DNA of 22,008 bases from Fimenecus sp963624605 (GTDB taxonomy: Bacteria; Bacillota; Clostridia; Oscillospirales; Acutalibacteraceae), in NCBI GenBank assembly GCA_963624605.1, contig CAVFQD010000032.1, forward strand, positions 1-22,008. Direction: 5' to 3'. This document shows positions 6,841-15,147 of this stretch, piece after piece (position 1 is the stretch's first letter; every line of letters begins with the position of its first letter). The notes under the pieces are model-generated. The model did not search any database, had not been told where the DNA came from, and was given only the letters and a program-made list of their open reading frames with translations. Made by a program: the position numbers and the translations under genes.

Positions 6841-9800
6841 TCAGATAATTTTTTCTTCTCCGAGATAAAATGAATAAATCGCAAGCTCCCGAACCTCAAC
6901 GGAAAAGGTCTGCTCCGCGGCAATTTTATAGACCTCAAGCTGTTTTCTGTACCTTTCGGCAAGCTCGTTTGTATTTTGCACCCTGTCGGTTTTATAATCG
7001 AGGACAACAAGCTTTCCGTCCTCAAAAAACGCGCAGTCGATTACGCCCTGAATAAGAACCTTCTCGTTTTTATATGCGGCGTTTTCCGTGTCGGATACAA
7101 ATTCAAGCGGCAAAAACACCGTGAATTTCTGTTCTCTTAACACCCTGTCGGATTTTTCTATGCGCCGATAAAGACTGCTCTCAAAGAAGCCTTTCAGCAA
7201 TTTCATATCAAGCGACTGTGCCTGTTCGGGAGTGAGAAGCTTTTCGGCAACAAGGCGTTCACGCTCGGCTTCGGCATTTTCGCTTGCCGCCTTAAAGTCG
7301 CACACCTCCATAAAGCGGTGCATGGCGGTTCCCCTCTCGGCGGCGGTAAGTTTGCCGTCCTTTGCGAACGAGGGCTTTTCGGTTATATAAAGCTCCGTTT
7401 GGTTTTGCGCCCTGTTAAGCTCGGAGGCAGACATTTTGGTGGTGAAATCCGCAAGTGGCATAAACTCATATTCGTAGCTTGTGCGTTTTTTAATCTCGGC
7501 AACCGTATCCGTGTTTGCCCTTGCACTGCGGACACGGACATTATTGTCCGTATTCTTATCTTTTTCCCCGTATTCCGTTACGACATCAAATTTGAGTGCA
7601 AAGCCCGAATCGGTATCAAATCCGCCCTTATAATCGGCATAATACCGCAGCTTTCCCGCGCCGGTGTGGCGGAAAAAGCACATAAGAAGATATTTCAAAA
7701 AGCCGATGTTGTTCTCCGTGGCTACGCTGTCAATTTTTTCCTCAAAGCAATAAACGCTCAAATCCTTTGCAGTTTTTGCAAAATCGTTGATGGTGCCAGT
7801 GATTATAAGTCTTTCCTTTGCCCTTGTCATTGCGACATAAAGAGCACGCAGAGATTCGGAACACTCGTCAAGCGACTGTATGTATTTCGTAGCCTCGTAC
7901 TGAACGGTGGAATATTTGCGGTAAGCGGCTTTATCGCAGATTTTTAGACCTATTCCCGTTTTCTGATTTACAACCAAGGAACCGCTGTTGTTTGAATTTG
8001 CCGAGGCTGTGTCTGCCAAGATAACAATGGGAAATTCAAGTCCCTTGCTCTTGTGAACGGACATTATCCTTACGACATTGGCATTTTCACTCACGCTTAC
8101 CGCAGGCTTAAAATCGGAACCGTTTTTCTTCATAGTTCCAATATAGCGCATAAAGCCGGGCAAGCCGTTTCTGCCGTACTCCTCATAGCTTTGGGCATAT
8201 TCGGTCAAAAGCATTAAATTGAGCTTTCGCATTTCGCCGTTGCTCATTGCGCTGACAACGGAGAGATAACCGGTGCGGTCATATATTGTTCTCAAAAGCT
8301 CGCTAACGCCCAAAACGCTGCTCAATTTTTTGTACTCGTCATATTCGGCTACAAAATTCCTGCACTTTTCGCTGTCAAAGGCTCTCACGGCGTGATAAAG
8401 GCTGCCCTTTCTTGCGGCAATCCGAAGCTGTGACACATCGTCGGCGGTAAAGCCGAAAATCGGCGACATCAGAACGCTCAAAAGCGGCACATCCTGCAAG
8501 GGGTTGTCTATAACGGACAGCAGAGAGAGCATAATCCCGACCTCGGTGTTCTTGAAAAATCCCGAGCTGTCGTCGAAATATGACGATATTCCCCTCTTTT
8601 TAAGCTCACGCACAATCGACGGCCCGAGCTTGTTTTTACGCAAAAGAATACATATATCCTTTTCCACGGCACGGCGCATTTTTTCGGCTTTGCGGTCATA
8701 GACATCGCCCGAGGCAAGCAGTTCCTCCACCCTGTCGGCAACAAAGCTTACCTCCGAGGTGTTTTGCTTGCCTATCTGCCCTTTATCGAGAACAAGCATT
8801 TCAATTTTCGGAGTATCCGTTTCGGGGTAATCCGCACCCGCTTTCAGTGCTTCCTCATCGTTGTAAATCACATTACCCGTGCGTGAGTTCATAATCTTTT
8901 TGAAAACATAGTTTGCGCCGTCAAGCACCTCTTTACGGCTTCGGAAGTTTCTGTCAAGACCTACAAATACCTTTTTCGGGTCGGACGACTCCTTTTGCTT
9001 TTTAATCCTTTCAAGAAATATTTCGGGCATTGCAAGACGAAAGCCGTAAATGCTCTGCTTGACATCGCCGACAATAAACAAATTCTTTTCATCATTGGAA
9101 AGGGCGGAAAATATTGCGTCCTGCGTTGAGTTGGTGTCCTGATACTCGTCGATTAAAATCTCGTCGTACTTTTCACGCAGTTCCTTTGCAATATCCGTAC
9201 ATTCGCCGTTTTCCACAAGCAAATTCAAGGCAAGGTGCGTTATATCGTCAAATTCAAGAGAGTTTATCTCCGCCTTTTTTTGAGCGTATCTCTCCCTGTA
9301 ATCGTTTATAATTTTTATAAGCTCGGGAACGACATACGAAAATATTTCACAGTCGCCCGCAAAATCGGTTTCGTCTGCGCATATGCAGTCCGAAAGCTCC
9401 GAAATTATTCCCTTTGCGCTGTCACGCAAGCCTTTTGCGTATTCCCGTTCAAAAAGTCCGTCGGTATCTTTGGGAAGCCTCGGAAGTCTTTCAAATTTCA
9501 GAGAATGTATAAGATTATATAAATCGTTCCACGCCTTACCGTCAGCGGCTTGCTTTACGCTCTGCGCCTGTGCAAGCTCCGCCGATATAATTGATGAGAG
9601 CTTTTCAAGAGCGGGTATGTCCTTTATCAATTCTGCGGCGTATTCAAGCTGCTTTATCGCATAGTCGCAATATTTTGACGCCCTGTCGAGCAATATTTCG
9701 CCGAACACCGTGTCCTGCGGTCTTTTTTTGCCCGTATAGCTGTCCGATATTTCCGAAAGCCACTTTTCGGGATACGGGTATGAATTCGCATATTTGTTGA

Positions 9801-10332
9801 GCGTTTTTATGCACTCGGAAAGAGCCTTGTCGTCCTTGTCGCAGCCGAGCACATTCAAAAGCCGCTCAAATTTTTCCTGCTCGCCGTCGTATGCCTCTTC
9901 AAGCGCCTCTTCGAGAGCCTGCGCCGAGAGTATATCCGCCTCGCCCGAGTCGATTATACGGAAATCGGGCGTTATTTTAAGCCTGTGGAAATTCTCCTTT
10001 ACAAGGGAATTGAAAAACTGGTCCATTGTGCAAATTTCCGCAAGCGGCAGCATCGTCTGCTGACGAAGAAGAAGCTTGTTGTCAGGCTCTTTTTCAATTT
10101 CCTTTTCGAACGCAACCGACAGCCTTTGGCGCATTTCGTTAGCCGCCGCCCTTGTAAAGGTAACAATCAATAATCTGTCAATTGAAACGGGATTTTCCTT
10201 GCGCAAAATTTTATTTATGATACGCCGAACGAGGACAAAGGTCTTGCCCGAGCCTGCCGCAGCCGAAACGATAAGACTGCCGTCGGTTTCAATAGCCGCC
10301 CGCTGTTCGTCCGTCAAATTAACCTCAGCCAT
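6841..10332 (-). CDS. addA: ATP-dependent helicase/nuclease subunit A (AddA)
   Basis: AddA is the motor and nuclease subunit of AddAB, which resects double-strand breaks for RecA-dependent repair. The 1163-residue protein is a full-length UvrD-like SF1 helicase. Visible motifs are Walker A SAAAGSGKT (residues 23-31), motif II LIDEYQDTN, GDVKQSIYGFR, motif V IMSVHKSKGLEFPIVILAD and motif VI LRALYVAMTRAKE. A RecB-type nuclease follows at the C-terminus: RGTAMHRFME, then GVIDCAFFEDGKLVVLDYKTD (about residues 1090-1115), whose Asp, Asp and Lys form the active site. The ATG at 10332 is preferred: AGGAGG abuts an earlier ATG at 10338, leaving no spacing for that one, but stands 6 bases from this one. 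It overlaps the end of addB by 8 bases, indicating translational coupling. Confidence 0.96.
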   Translation of the reverse strand: MAEVNLTDEQRAAIETDGSLIVSAAAGSGKTFVLVRRIINKILRKENPVSIDRLLIVTFTRAAANEMRQRLSVAFEKEIEKEPDNKLLLRQQTMLPLAEICTMDQFFNSLVKENFHRLKITPDFRIIDSGEADILSAQALEEALEEAYDGEQEKFERLLNVLGCDKDDKALSECIKTLNKYANSYPYPEKWLSEISDSYTGKKRPQDTVFGEILLDRASKYCDYAIKQLEYAAELIKDIPALEKLSSIISAELAQAQSVKQAADGKAWNDLYNLIHSLKFERLPRLPKDTDGLFEREYAKGLRDSAKGIISELSDCICADETDFAGDCEIFSYVVPELIKIINDYRERYAQKKAEINSLEFDDITHLALNLLVENGECTDIAKELREKYDEILIDEYQDTNSTQDAIFSALSNDEKNLFIVGDVKQSIYGFRLAMPEIFLERIKKQKESSDPKKVFVGLDRNFRSRKEVLDGANYVFKKIMNSRTGNVIYNDEEALKAGADYPETDTPKIEMLVLDKGQIGKQNTSEVSFVADRVEELLASGDVYDRKAEKMRRAVEKDICILLRKNKLGPSIVRELKKRGISSYFDDSSGFFKNTEVGIMLSLLSVIDNPLQDVPLLSVLMSPIFGFTADDVSQLRIAARKGSLYHAVRAFDSEKCRNFVAEYDEYKKLSSVLGVSELLRTIYDRTGYLSVVSAMSNGEMRKLNLMLLTEYAQSYEEYGRNGLPGFMRYIGTMKKNGSDFKPAVSVSENANVVRIMSVHKSKGLEFPIVILADTASANSNNSGSLVVNQKTGIGLKICDKAAYRKYSTVQYEATKYIQSLDECSESLRALYVAMTRAKERLIITGTINDFAKTAKDLSVYCFEEKIDSVATENNIGFLKYLLMCFFRHTGAGKLRYYADYKGGFDTDSGFALKFDVVTEYGEKDKNTDNNVRVRSARANTDTVAEIKKRTSYEYEFMPLADFTTKMSASELNRAQNQTELYITEKPSFAKDGKLTAAERGTAMHRFMEVCDFKAASENAEAERERLVAEKLLTPEQAQSLDMKLLKGFFESSLYRRIEKSDRVLREQKFTVFLPLEFVSDTENAAYKNEKVLIQGVIDCAFFEDGKLVVLDYKTDRVQNTNELAERYRKQLEVYKIAAEQTFSVEVRELAIYSFYLGEEKII

Positions 10333-13300
10333 TTTCATCCTCCTCGTTTTTGAGCATTTCTATAACCTCGTTGTCCTTTGCGGAAAGGATTTCACGGTAG
10401 CTGTCGCCGTCCTCAAAGCCGCACGCCGAAGAATAATCGCAGTATTTGCAATCTTCTTCCTTCACGGGATAGGCAGGTATTTTTCCCTTGTGAAGATTTA
10501 ATGCCATTTGCCTTAACACGGAGTCGATTTTTCGATTAAGCATTGCTAAATCCTCGGCTTTTATCAGTCTGCTTGAAGCCGTAAACGCACCGCTTTTGGT
10601 AAGGCTTACGGGAATAAAATACCCGTTCAAGTCGTGTTCCATTCCCTGAATAATATCCATATCGTCAACAACGATACCGCTCATCTTGTTTGACCCTAAA
10701 ATCTTTTTTTCTATCTTATCGGCTCCCTCGTGTCTGCCTAGGTCTGCCGTAGCGTTCTTAGCAGGCATATAAAGCACGCCGCTCGGGATTATATCGCCGT
10801 ATTTTTTCTTTCCGTTCTTTTCGATTGTGAACAGGTAAATGAGCATCTGCGTGCTCAAGCCGCTGACAACATCGCTCAGCTTAAAGCTTTTACCGTTTGA
10901 TTTATAGTCAACAACTCTTAAATATTTTTTGCCGTTCTTCTCCATTATGTCAACACGGTCAACGCTTCCGCTCACACTGAGCGTTCCGCCGTCGGGAAGC
11001 GAAAGCTCGTACGGACTTACATCTGCGCCGTAGTCTATCGGCAATTCAAAGCTTGTCGGTACAAAGTCGCTGACCTTTAGCTCCTCGATTATCCTTGTAA
11101 GCACAAAGAATATCTGATCGCCGATGGAATTGTACTGTCTGATAAATCGGTTCGACTTTGACTTGCTGCCGCCCATTTTCTTCTCAAGATATTCGTCCGT
11201 AACGTCGGAAATATTTTTGCGGAGAGCTTCCGGCGGCATCTCAATCAATTCCTCTTTTGAAAACCTATCAAGAATTTTCTCAAACGCCTCATGTATAAGA
11301 CTTCCGCTTACGGCATGGTCAACATCAGCCTCTTTTCTCGGCTGTGCCTTAATACCGTACTTGCAGAAATACTGGAACGGGCATTTATAATAGACCTCGG
11401 TTTTCGATGCGGAAAGGTGCATATTTTTTCCGAAAAGCTTCGTTGCAATATCAGTATCGGCTATCTGCGCCGAAGCCTTGTCGGCAGCGTTTTCAAGGGT
11501 GTTGAGCTTTCCTCTGTTCACACTGTCGCAAGCGAGATATTCCCTGACGGACGACATAAATTCGCTGTCCTCGGTATAGTTTTCGGCATAAATTTCAAAC
11601 GCCGAAGCGCTGCTTTCAATCTTTTCAATCGGCGGGATATTTTCATATTCCGTAACTTCGAGGTCGGGATATATTTTTTTGATTTCACGGACAAGCTGTG
11701 ACTCTGTCATACCCACGCCCTGATAATCGGCGTCGCAATACGACACAAATAGTCTCTCGCCCGCCGTTATAACCGCACGGTAAGCGATGTATTTTTCCTC
11801 CGTGAGCTTATATTCCGCAGTTTCGGCAAGCTCTATTCCGGCATTTTTAAGCTCGGTTCTCTCCTTGTCGCTCAAAAGTCCCTGTGTGGGCGGATTGAGC
11901 GGAAAAACGCCGTCGTTTGCGCCGACTGTAAACACATACTTTTTAACGGGTACCCTTGCCCTGTCGGCAGCCGAGAGCGTAACGGCGTCAATGGATTTCG
12001 GAACGCTTCCGAAGTCGCTCACGCTTAAAAGAATGTTGAACAGCTCAAAAAATCTCTGGTCAGAAACGCCGCTGTCTTTACAGGTGTTCCAAAGCCTGTC
12101 AAGCATACCGACAACAAGCGTCCACACGGCGTCCTGCTCCTGCGAAAGCGCCGTTTTGCCGTTTTTGAGCAGTTCGTCCGACAGTGCTTTTAGCTTTTTA
12201 TCGACTGAATTTTTGATTAAATAATCGTATATTACCTCTGCCTTTTTCTCATTTTCCGCCTGAGAGAAGTCGCGCTTGAACGCCAAAACGGGCGCAACAG
12301 CTTTTTTTCTTATGCGGTTTAACGAAGCAAGCTTCGCTTCGTCAAAATCCGTAAGTTCACTGCCGTAGCCGTTCGGGTTTTCCGTGAAATCCTCCCTCCA
12401 CTGAGAGGCATTTATCCTCCAGACAAAAGCGTAATTTTCAAGCTGTGCGATTTCGTCTGCGGTAAGGTCGGAAAGCCCCGTTTTCAGATGTCTCATAAGC
12501 GAGTCGGTCGTAAAGCCGTTGCATACAATTTCCAAAAGCGAAGTAAGATAAACCGCCAACGGCTCGCAGGCTACGGGTTGGCGTGCGTCCTCATAGAACG
12601 GAACGCCGTAACGCTTGAAAGCCGAGGCAAGCTCCCTGTCATATGTTCCCTCGGTGCGCTCAAACACCGCAATATCGCGACAGCGAACGCCTTTTTCGCG
12701 CATAAGCTTTTTAACGGTCATTGCCACGAACTCACATTCGTCCGCCTTATTCGGAGCAGATACGATTTTCACAGCGTCGCCGCATGGCTCATTTGACACG
12801 GTAAGCTTTGGATTGAAAATTCCGTCTGCAAGCTTTAGAAGTTTTTCATCTATACTGCCGTTACTGCTTTTGATGAATTTAATCGGTGCAATTTTAACCG
12901 AGTTTTTATTGGCAATATTTTTAAGATACTCCACCTGCTTATTGTTGTTTGCAAACAGTGAATAGCTGTCACTGCTGTTATCAGAGTCAAATGTTATATA
13001 CACCTGCGGAGCCTGCAAAAGGATTTTTTCGACAACGGCATATTCCTGCTTCGTAAAGCGGGTAAAGCCGTCTATCGCAACGGTTTTGTCCTCAAAATAT
13101 TTGCACTCGGAGAGCACCGAGCAAAGGCGTGTCAGCATATCGTCGGTGTTGTAATATGACCTTTCAAGCATTGTGTTATAAAGCGAAAGCACCGTCACAA
13201 GCTCGCCGAGCTTTGATTTAAGCGACGAAGCCTCGGCGTTTTCACAAAAGTTAGCCAGACTGTCAACGGACACCGTCCACTGCTTCAATTCGGTGGCAAA

Positions 13301-13666
13301 GGAGACAAGCTCTGCAATAAGCTGAGGCCTCGAGACATACTTTTTGTATATTTCAAGGATATCCCCGAGGCTTTCAAGGGCAAGGCTCATTGTCATCATA
13401 CGCACACCGTCGTCGGCAACAGGCTTTTCTTCGGGGTCGGAATGCTCGGAAAGTATCAGCTCGGCAAGCCTTGTCATACTGAGCACATCCACCGAAAGCA
13501 TATCCTTTGCGCCGACAATTTCAAGCATTGACTTTTCCGTCTCATAGGAAAACTGCTCAGGGACGATGATTATACACTTCTCTCCCGTTTTTGCCTTTTC
13601 GGCAATAAGCTGTCTTACATATTCTGTTTTAACAAACGGATTTTTGCCGAGAATAAGGTTTAGCAT
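10325..13666 (-). CDS. addB: ATP-dependent helicase/nuclease subunit B (AddB)
   Basis: AddB is the partner of AddA; it contributes the second nuclease and the Chi-recognition scaffold. The 1113-residue protein has an inactive helicase-like N-terminus (IIIVPEQFSYETEKSML). It carries the four cysteines of the 4Fe-4S cluster that pins the nuclease domain: Cys762 in YYKCPFQYFC, and Cys1073, Cys1076 and Cys1082 in CKYCDYSSAC. The nuclease motif SVDRVDIMEKNGKKYLRVVDYKS is intact. Odd point: the Walker A position reads GKNPFVKTE (residues 7-15), with Val12 where GxxxxGKT needs Gly, so ATP binding here may be lost or weak. It starts 14 bases after the glycosidase gene with AAGGA ahead and no promoter of its own visible. 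It overlaps addA downstream. Confidence 0.95.
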   Translation of the reverse strand: MLNLILGKNPFVKTEYVRQLIAEKAKTGEKCIIIVPEQFSYETEKSMLEIVGAKDMLSVDVLSMTRLAELILSEHSDPEEKPVADDGVRMMTMSLALESLGDILEIYKKYVSRPQLIAELVSFATELKQWTVSVDSLANFCENAEASSLKSKLGELVTVLSLYNTMLERSYYNTDDMLTRLCSVLSECKYFEDKTVAIDGFTRFTKQEYAVVEKILLQAPQVYITFDSDNSSDSYSLFANNNKQVEYLKNIANKNSVKIAPIKFIKSSNGSIDEKLLKLADGIFNPKLTVSNEPCGDAVKIVSAPNKADECEFVAMTVKKLMREKGVRCRDIAVFERTEGTYDRELASAFKRYGVPFYEDARQPVACEPLAVYLTSLLEIVCNGFTTDSLMRHLKTGLSDLTADEIAQLENYAFVWRINASQWREDFTENPNGYGSELTDFDEAKLASLNRIRKKAVAPVLAFKRDFSQAENEKKAEVIYDYLIKNSVDKKLKALSDELLKNGKTALSQEQDAVWTLVVGMLDRLWNTCKDSGVSDQRFFELFNILLSVSDFGSVPKSIDAVTLSAADRARVPVKKYVFTVGANDGVFPLNPPTQGLLSDKERTELKNAGIELAETAEYKLTEEKYIAYRAVITAGERLFVSYCDADYQGVGMTESQLVREIKKIYPDLEVTEYENIPPIEKIESSASAFEIYAENYTEDSEFMSSVREYLACDSVNRGKLNTLENAADKASAQIADTDIATKLFGKNMHLSASKTEVYYKCPFQYFCKYGIKAQPRKEADVDHAVSGSLIHEAFEKILDRFSKEELIEMPPEALRKNISDVTDEYLEKKMGGSKSKSNRFIRQYNSIGDQIFFVLTRIIEELKVSDFVPTSFELPIDYGADVSPYELSLPDGGTLSVSGSVDRVDIMEKNGKKYLRVVDYKSNGKSFKLSDVVSGLSTQMLIYLFTIEKNGKKKYGDIIPSGVLYMPAKNATADLGRHEGADKIEKKILGSNKMSGIVVDDMDIIQGMEHDLNGYFIPVSLTKSGAFTASSRLIKAEDLAMLNRKIDSVLRQMALNLHKGKIPAYPVKEEDCKYCDYSSACGFEDGDSYREILSAKDNEVIEMLKNEEDENG

Positions 13667-13680
13667 TTTTCCAATTCCTT

Positions 13681-14979
13681 TTACTTATAAAGCTCGTATA
13701 TTTTTGCCCCGTGGGGATTTACCGTTACCTTGAGGTTGTTTTTAACCTTACCGATATTCTCCCTTTTCCACAAATCACGCAGAGTGTGCTCTCCCGACGC
13801 TCCGAGCTCTTCAAGGCTTACAGCGATTTCCCTTTCGGTATCATCCGCATTGAACACGGCGATTATCGGGTTGTTCCTTGCGGACACCGACTGCCACACA
13901 ACGGTTTTCCCATCGTCAAACACAGGCTTCGCCGAATGCGAATTTTGGTTTACATCAAGTATCTCTTCATTGGTTATGAGCGAAAGCGTCCACTCGTCGT
14001 TGTTACGCATTTCGCCGCCGAACATAAGCGGAGAGCGGAATATGCACCAAAGGGTCATAAGGGTTATCTGCTCATCCTTTGTAAACTGCGTGTATCTGTT
14101 CTGCGGACCGTGGCAGGTGCCGTTTATTGAAATGTTTCCGAGCGGCAGCATATCGCAGTCGGGCCAACAGCCCTCGCTGACATACGGGTACCACGCTTCG
14201 GTCTTTTTGAACATATCGTAAAGCTTATCCCAGACATCCCAAAAGTCCCCCGTCATACGCCACATATTTGCGTTTTTCATAAGATGGTCGGCAACCTCGA
14301 CCTGTGCGGGTCCGGGAGAAAGGCTTAACACCATATCCCTGCCGCAGGAGTCGAGAGCCCGTCTTATCATTTCAATTTCTTCCCTTGCGGAATACGGCTC
14401 ATAGGGCTTGAACTCGGTGTTGGCGATGTCGTCAACCTTTACGAAGTCAACGCCCCATTCGGCGTAGAGAGCAAAAAGGGAATTGTAATATTCCTGCGCA
14501 CCCTCTGCCCTTGTGTCAACGCCGTACATATCTGTGTTCCACGGGCAAACGGAAAAATGGTGCGCTATCTGCCTTGCGGTTTTGTCCGTACCGAGGATTT
14601 TCGTATTGCGGTGTACCGCCTGACGGGGTATGCCACGCATTATATGTATGCCGAATTTAAGACCCATGGAATGTATGCGGTCGGCAATATTCTTAAAGCC
14701 CACTCCTCCCTTTGCCGACGGGAAGCGGTTCTCGGCAGGAATAAGCCGTGAATACTCATCCATACAAAGCTCGGTAAAATTGTTGTAGTCGTTATTTTTA
14801 GCCTTGGGCTCGTACCACTGTATATCGCATACGATATACTCCCAGCCGTACTTTTTGAGGTTATCCCTCATATATTCGGCATTGCCGATAAGCTGTTCCT
14901 CATTTACTGCCGCGCCGTAACAGTCCCAGCTGTTCCAGCCCATAGGCGGCTTTTTTGCAGCATCGTTTTTATTTTTCAT
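13681..14979 (-). CDS. GH27-family glycoside hydrolase (alpha-galactosidase-like)
   Basis: A 432-residue protein with the melibiase/GH27 barrel: PPMGWNSWDCYG at 11-22, the predicted nucleophile Asp183 in VDFVKVDDI, and the predicted acid/base Asp245 in WRMTGDFWDVWD. A C-terminal beta-sandwich runs from about residue 340 to the end. There is no signal peptide, so it probably acts in the cytoplasm on imported oligosaccharides. In typical alpha-galactosidases the galactose-binding pair is Asp-Asp (as in NIDDCW); here it is Asp52-Ile53 (VCDIQW), so specificity may differ, and GH27 also includes N-acetylgalactosaminidases and beta-L-arabinopyranosidases. The ATG at 14979 has GGGGG ahead; a more upstream TTG at 15039 falls inside the promoter. 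It ends 14 bases before addB. Confidence 0.85.
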   Translation of the reverse strand: MKNKNDAAKKPPMGWNSWDCYGAAVNEEQLIGNAEYMRDNLKKYGWEYIVCDIQWYEPKAKNNDYNNFTELCMDEYSRLIPAENRFPSAKGGVGFKNIADRIHSMGLKFGIHIMRGIPRQAVHRNTKILGTDKTARQIAHHFSVCPWNTDMYGVDTRAEGAQEYYNSLFALYAEWGVDFVKVDDIANTEFKPYEPYSAREEIEMIRRALDSCGRDMVLSLSPGPAQVEVADHLMKNANMWRMTGDFWDVWDKLYDMFKKTEAWYPYVSEGCWPDCDMLPLGNISINGTCHGPQNRYTQFTKDEQITLMTLWCIFRSPLMFGGEMRNNDEWTLSLITNEEILDVNQNSHSAKPVFDDGKTVVWQSVSARNNPIIAVFNADDTEREIAVSLEELGASGEHTLRDLWKRENIGKVKNNLKVTVNPHGAKIYELYK

Positions 14980-15010
14980 AGCATTACCCCCGAAAAGGTT
15001 CTTTTTTAGA

Positions 15011-15039
15011 ATTTTATCACGAATACGGTTTAATTTCAA
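15011..15039 (-). promoter_or_regulatory. Promoter of the GH27-addB-addA unit
   Basis: Minus-strand TTGAAA (15034-15039), 17 bases, TAAAAT (15011-15016), with a TGA just before the -10 (extended -10). It lies 32 bases before the GH27 ATG. No other promoter-like sequence was seen before addB. Confidence 0.6.
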
Positions 15040-15092
15040 TTATGTTTCGGCGAATAAAATCCCATTATCGGGACTTTGCATAAAAATGAGGC

Positions 15093-15135
15093 AATATAAA
15101 AATGCGTTGCAGTTAAAGCTCCTGCAACGCATTTT
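15093..15135 (-). terminator. Rho-independent terminator after putP
   Basis: A perfect 14-base-pair stem, AAAATGCGTTGCAG (15099-15112) with CTGCAACGCATTTT (15122-15135), and a 9-base loop, followed on the minus strand by TATATTGC. It begins 12 bases after the putP stop. The plus-strand side also ends in a T-run. Confidence 0.88.
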
Positions 15136-15147
15136 ATTTTATGATTT

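Noticed and set aside
7318..7947. Plus-strand open frame of about 209 codons opposite addA
   Set aside because: It is antisense to the conserved end of AddA, with no start signals or family features.
14980..15039. Longer GH27 N-terminus starting at a TTG at 15039
   Set aside because: The extension overlaps the promoter, has no ribosome binding site, and adds residues not expected before the conserved PPMGWNSW motif.
15059..15072. Short inverted repeat TCCCATTATCGGGA upstream of the GH27 promoter as a sugar-repressor operator
   Set aside because: Only four base pairs with an asymmetric centre; too weak to call.
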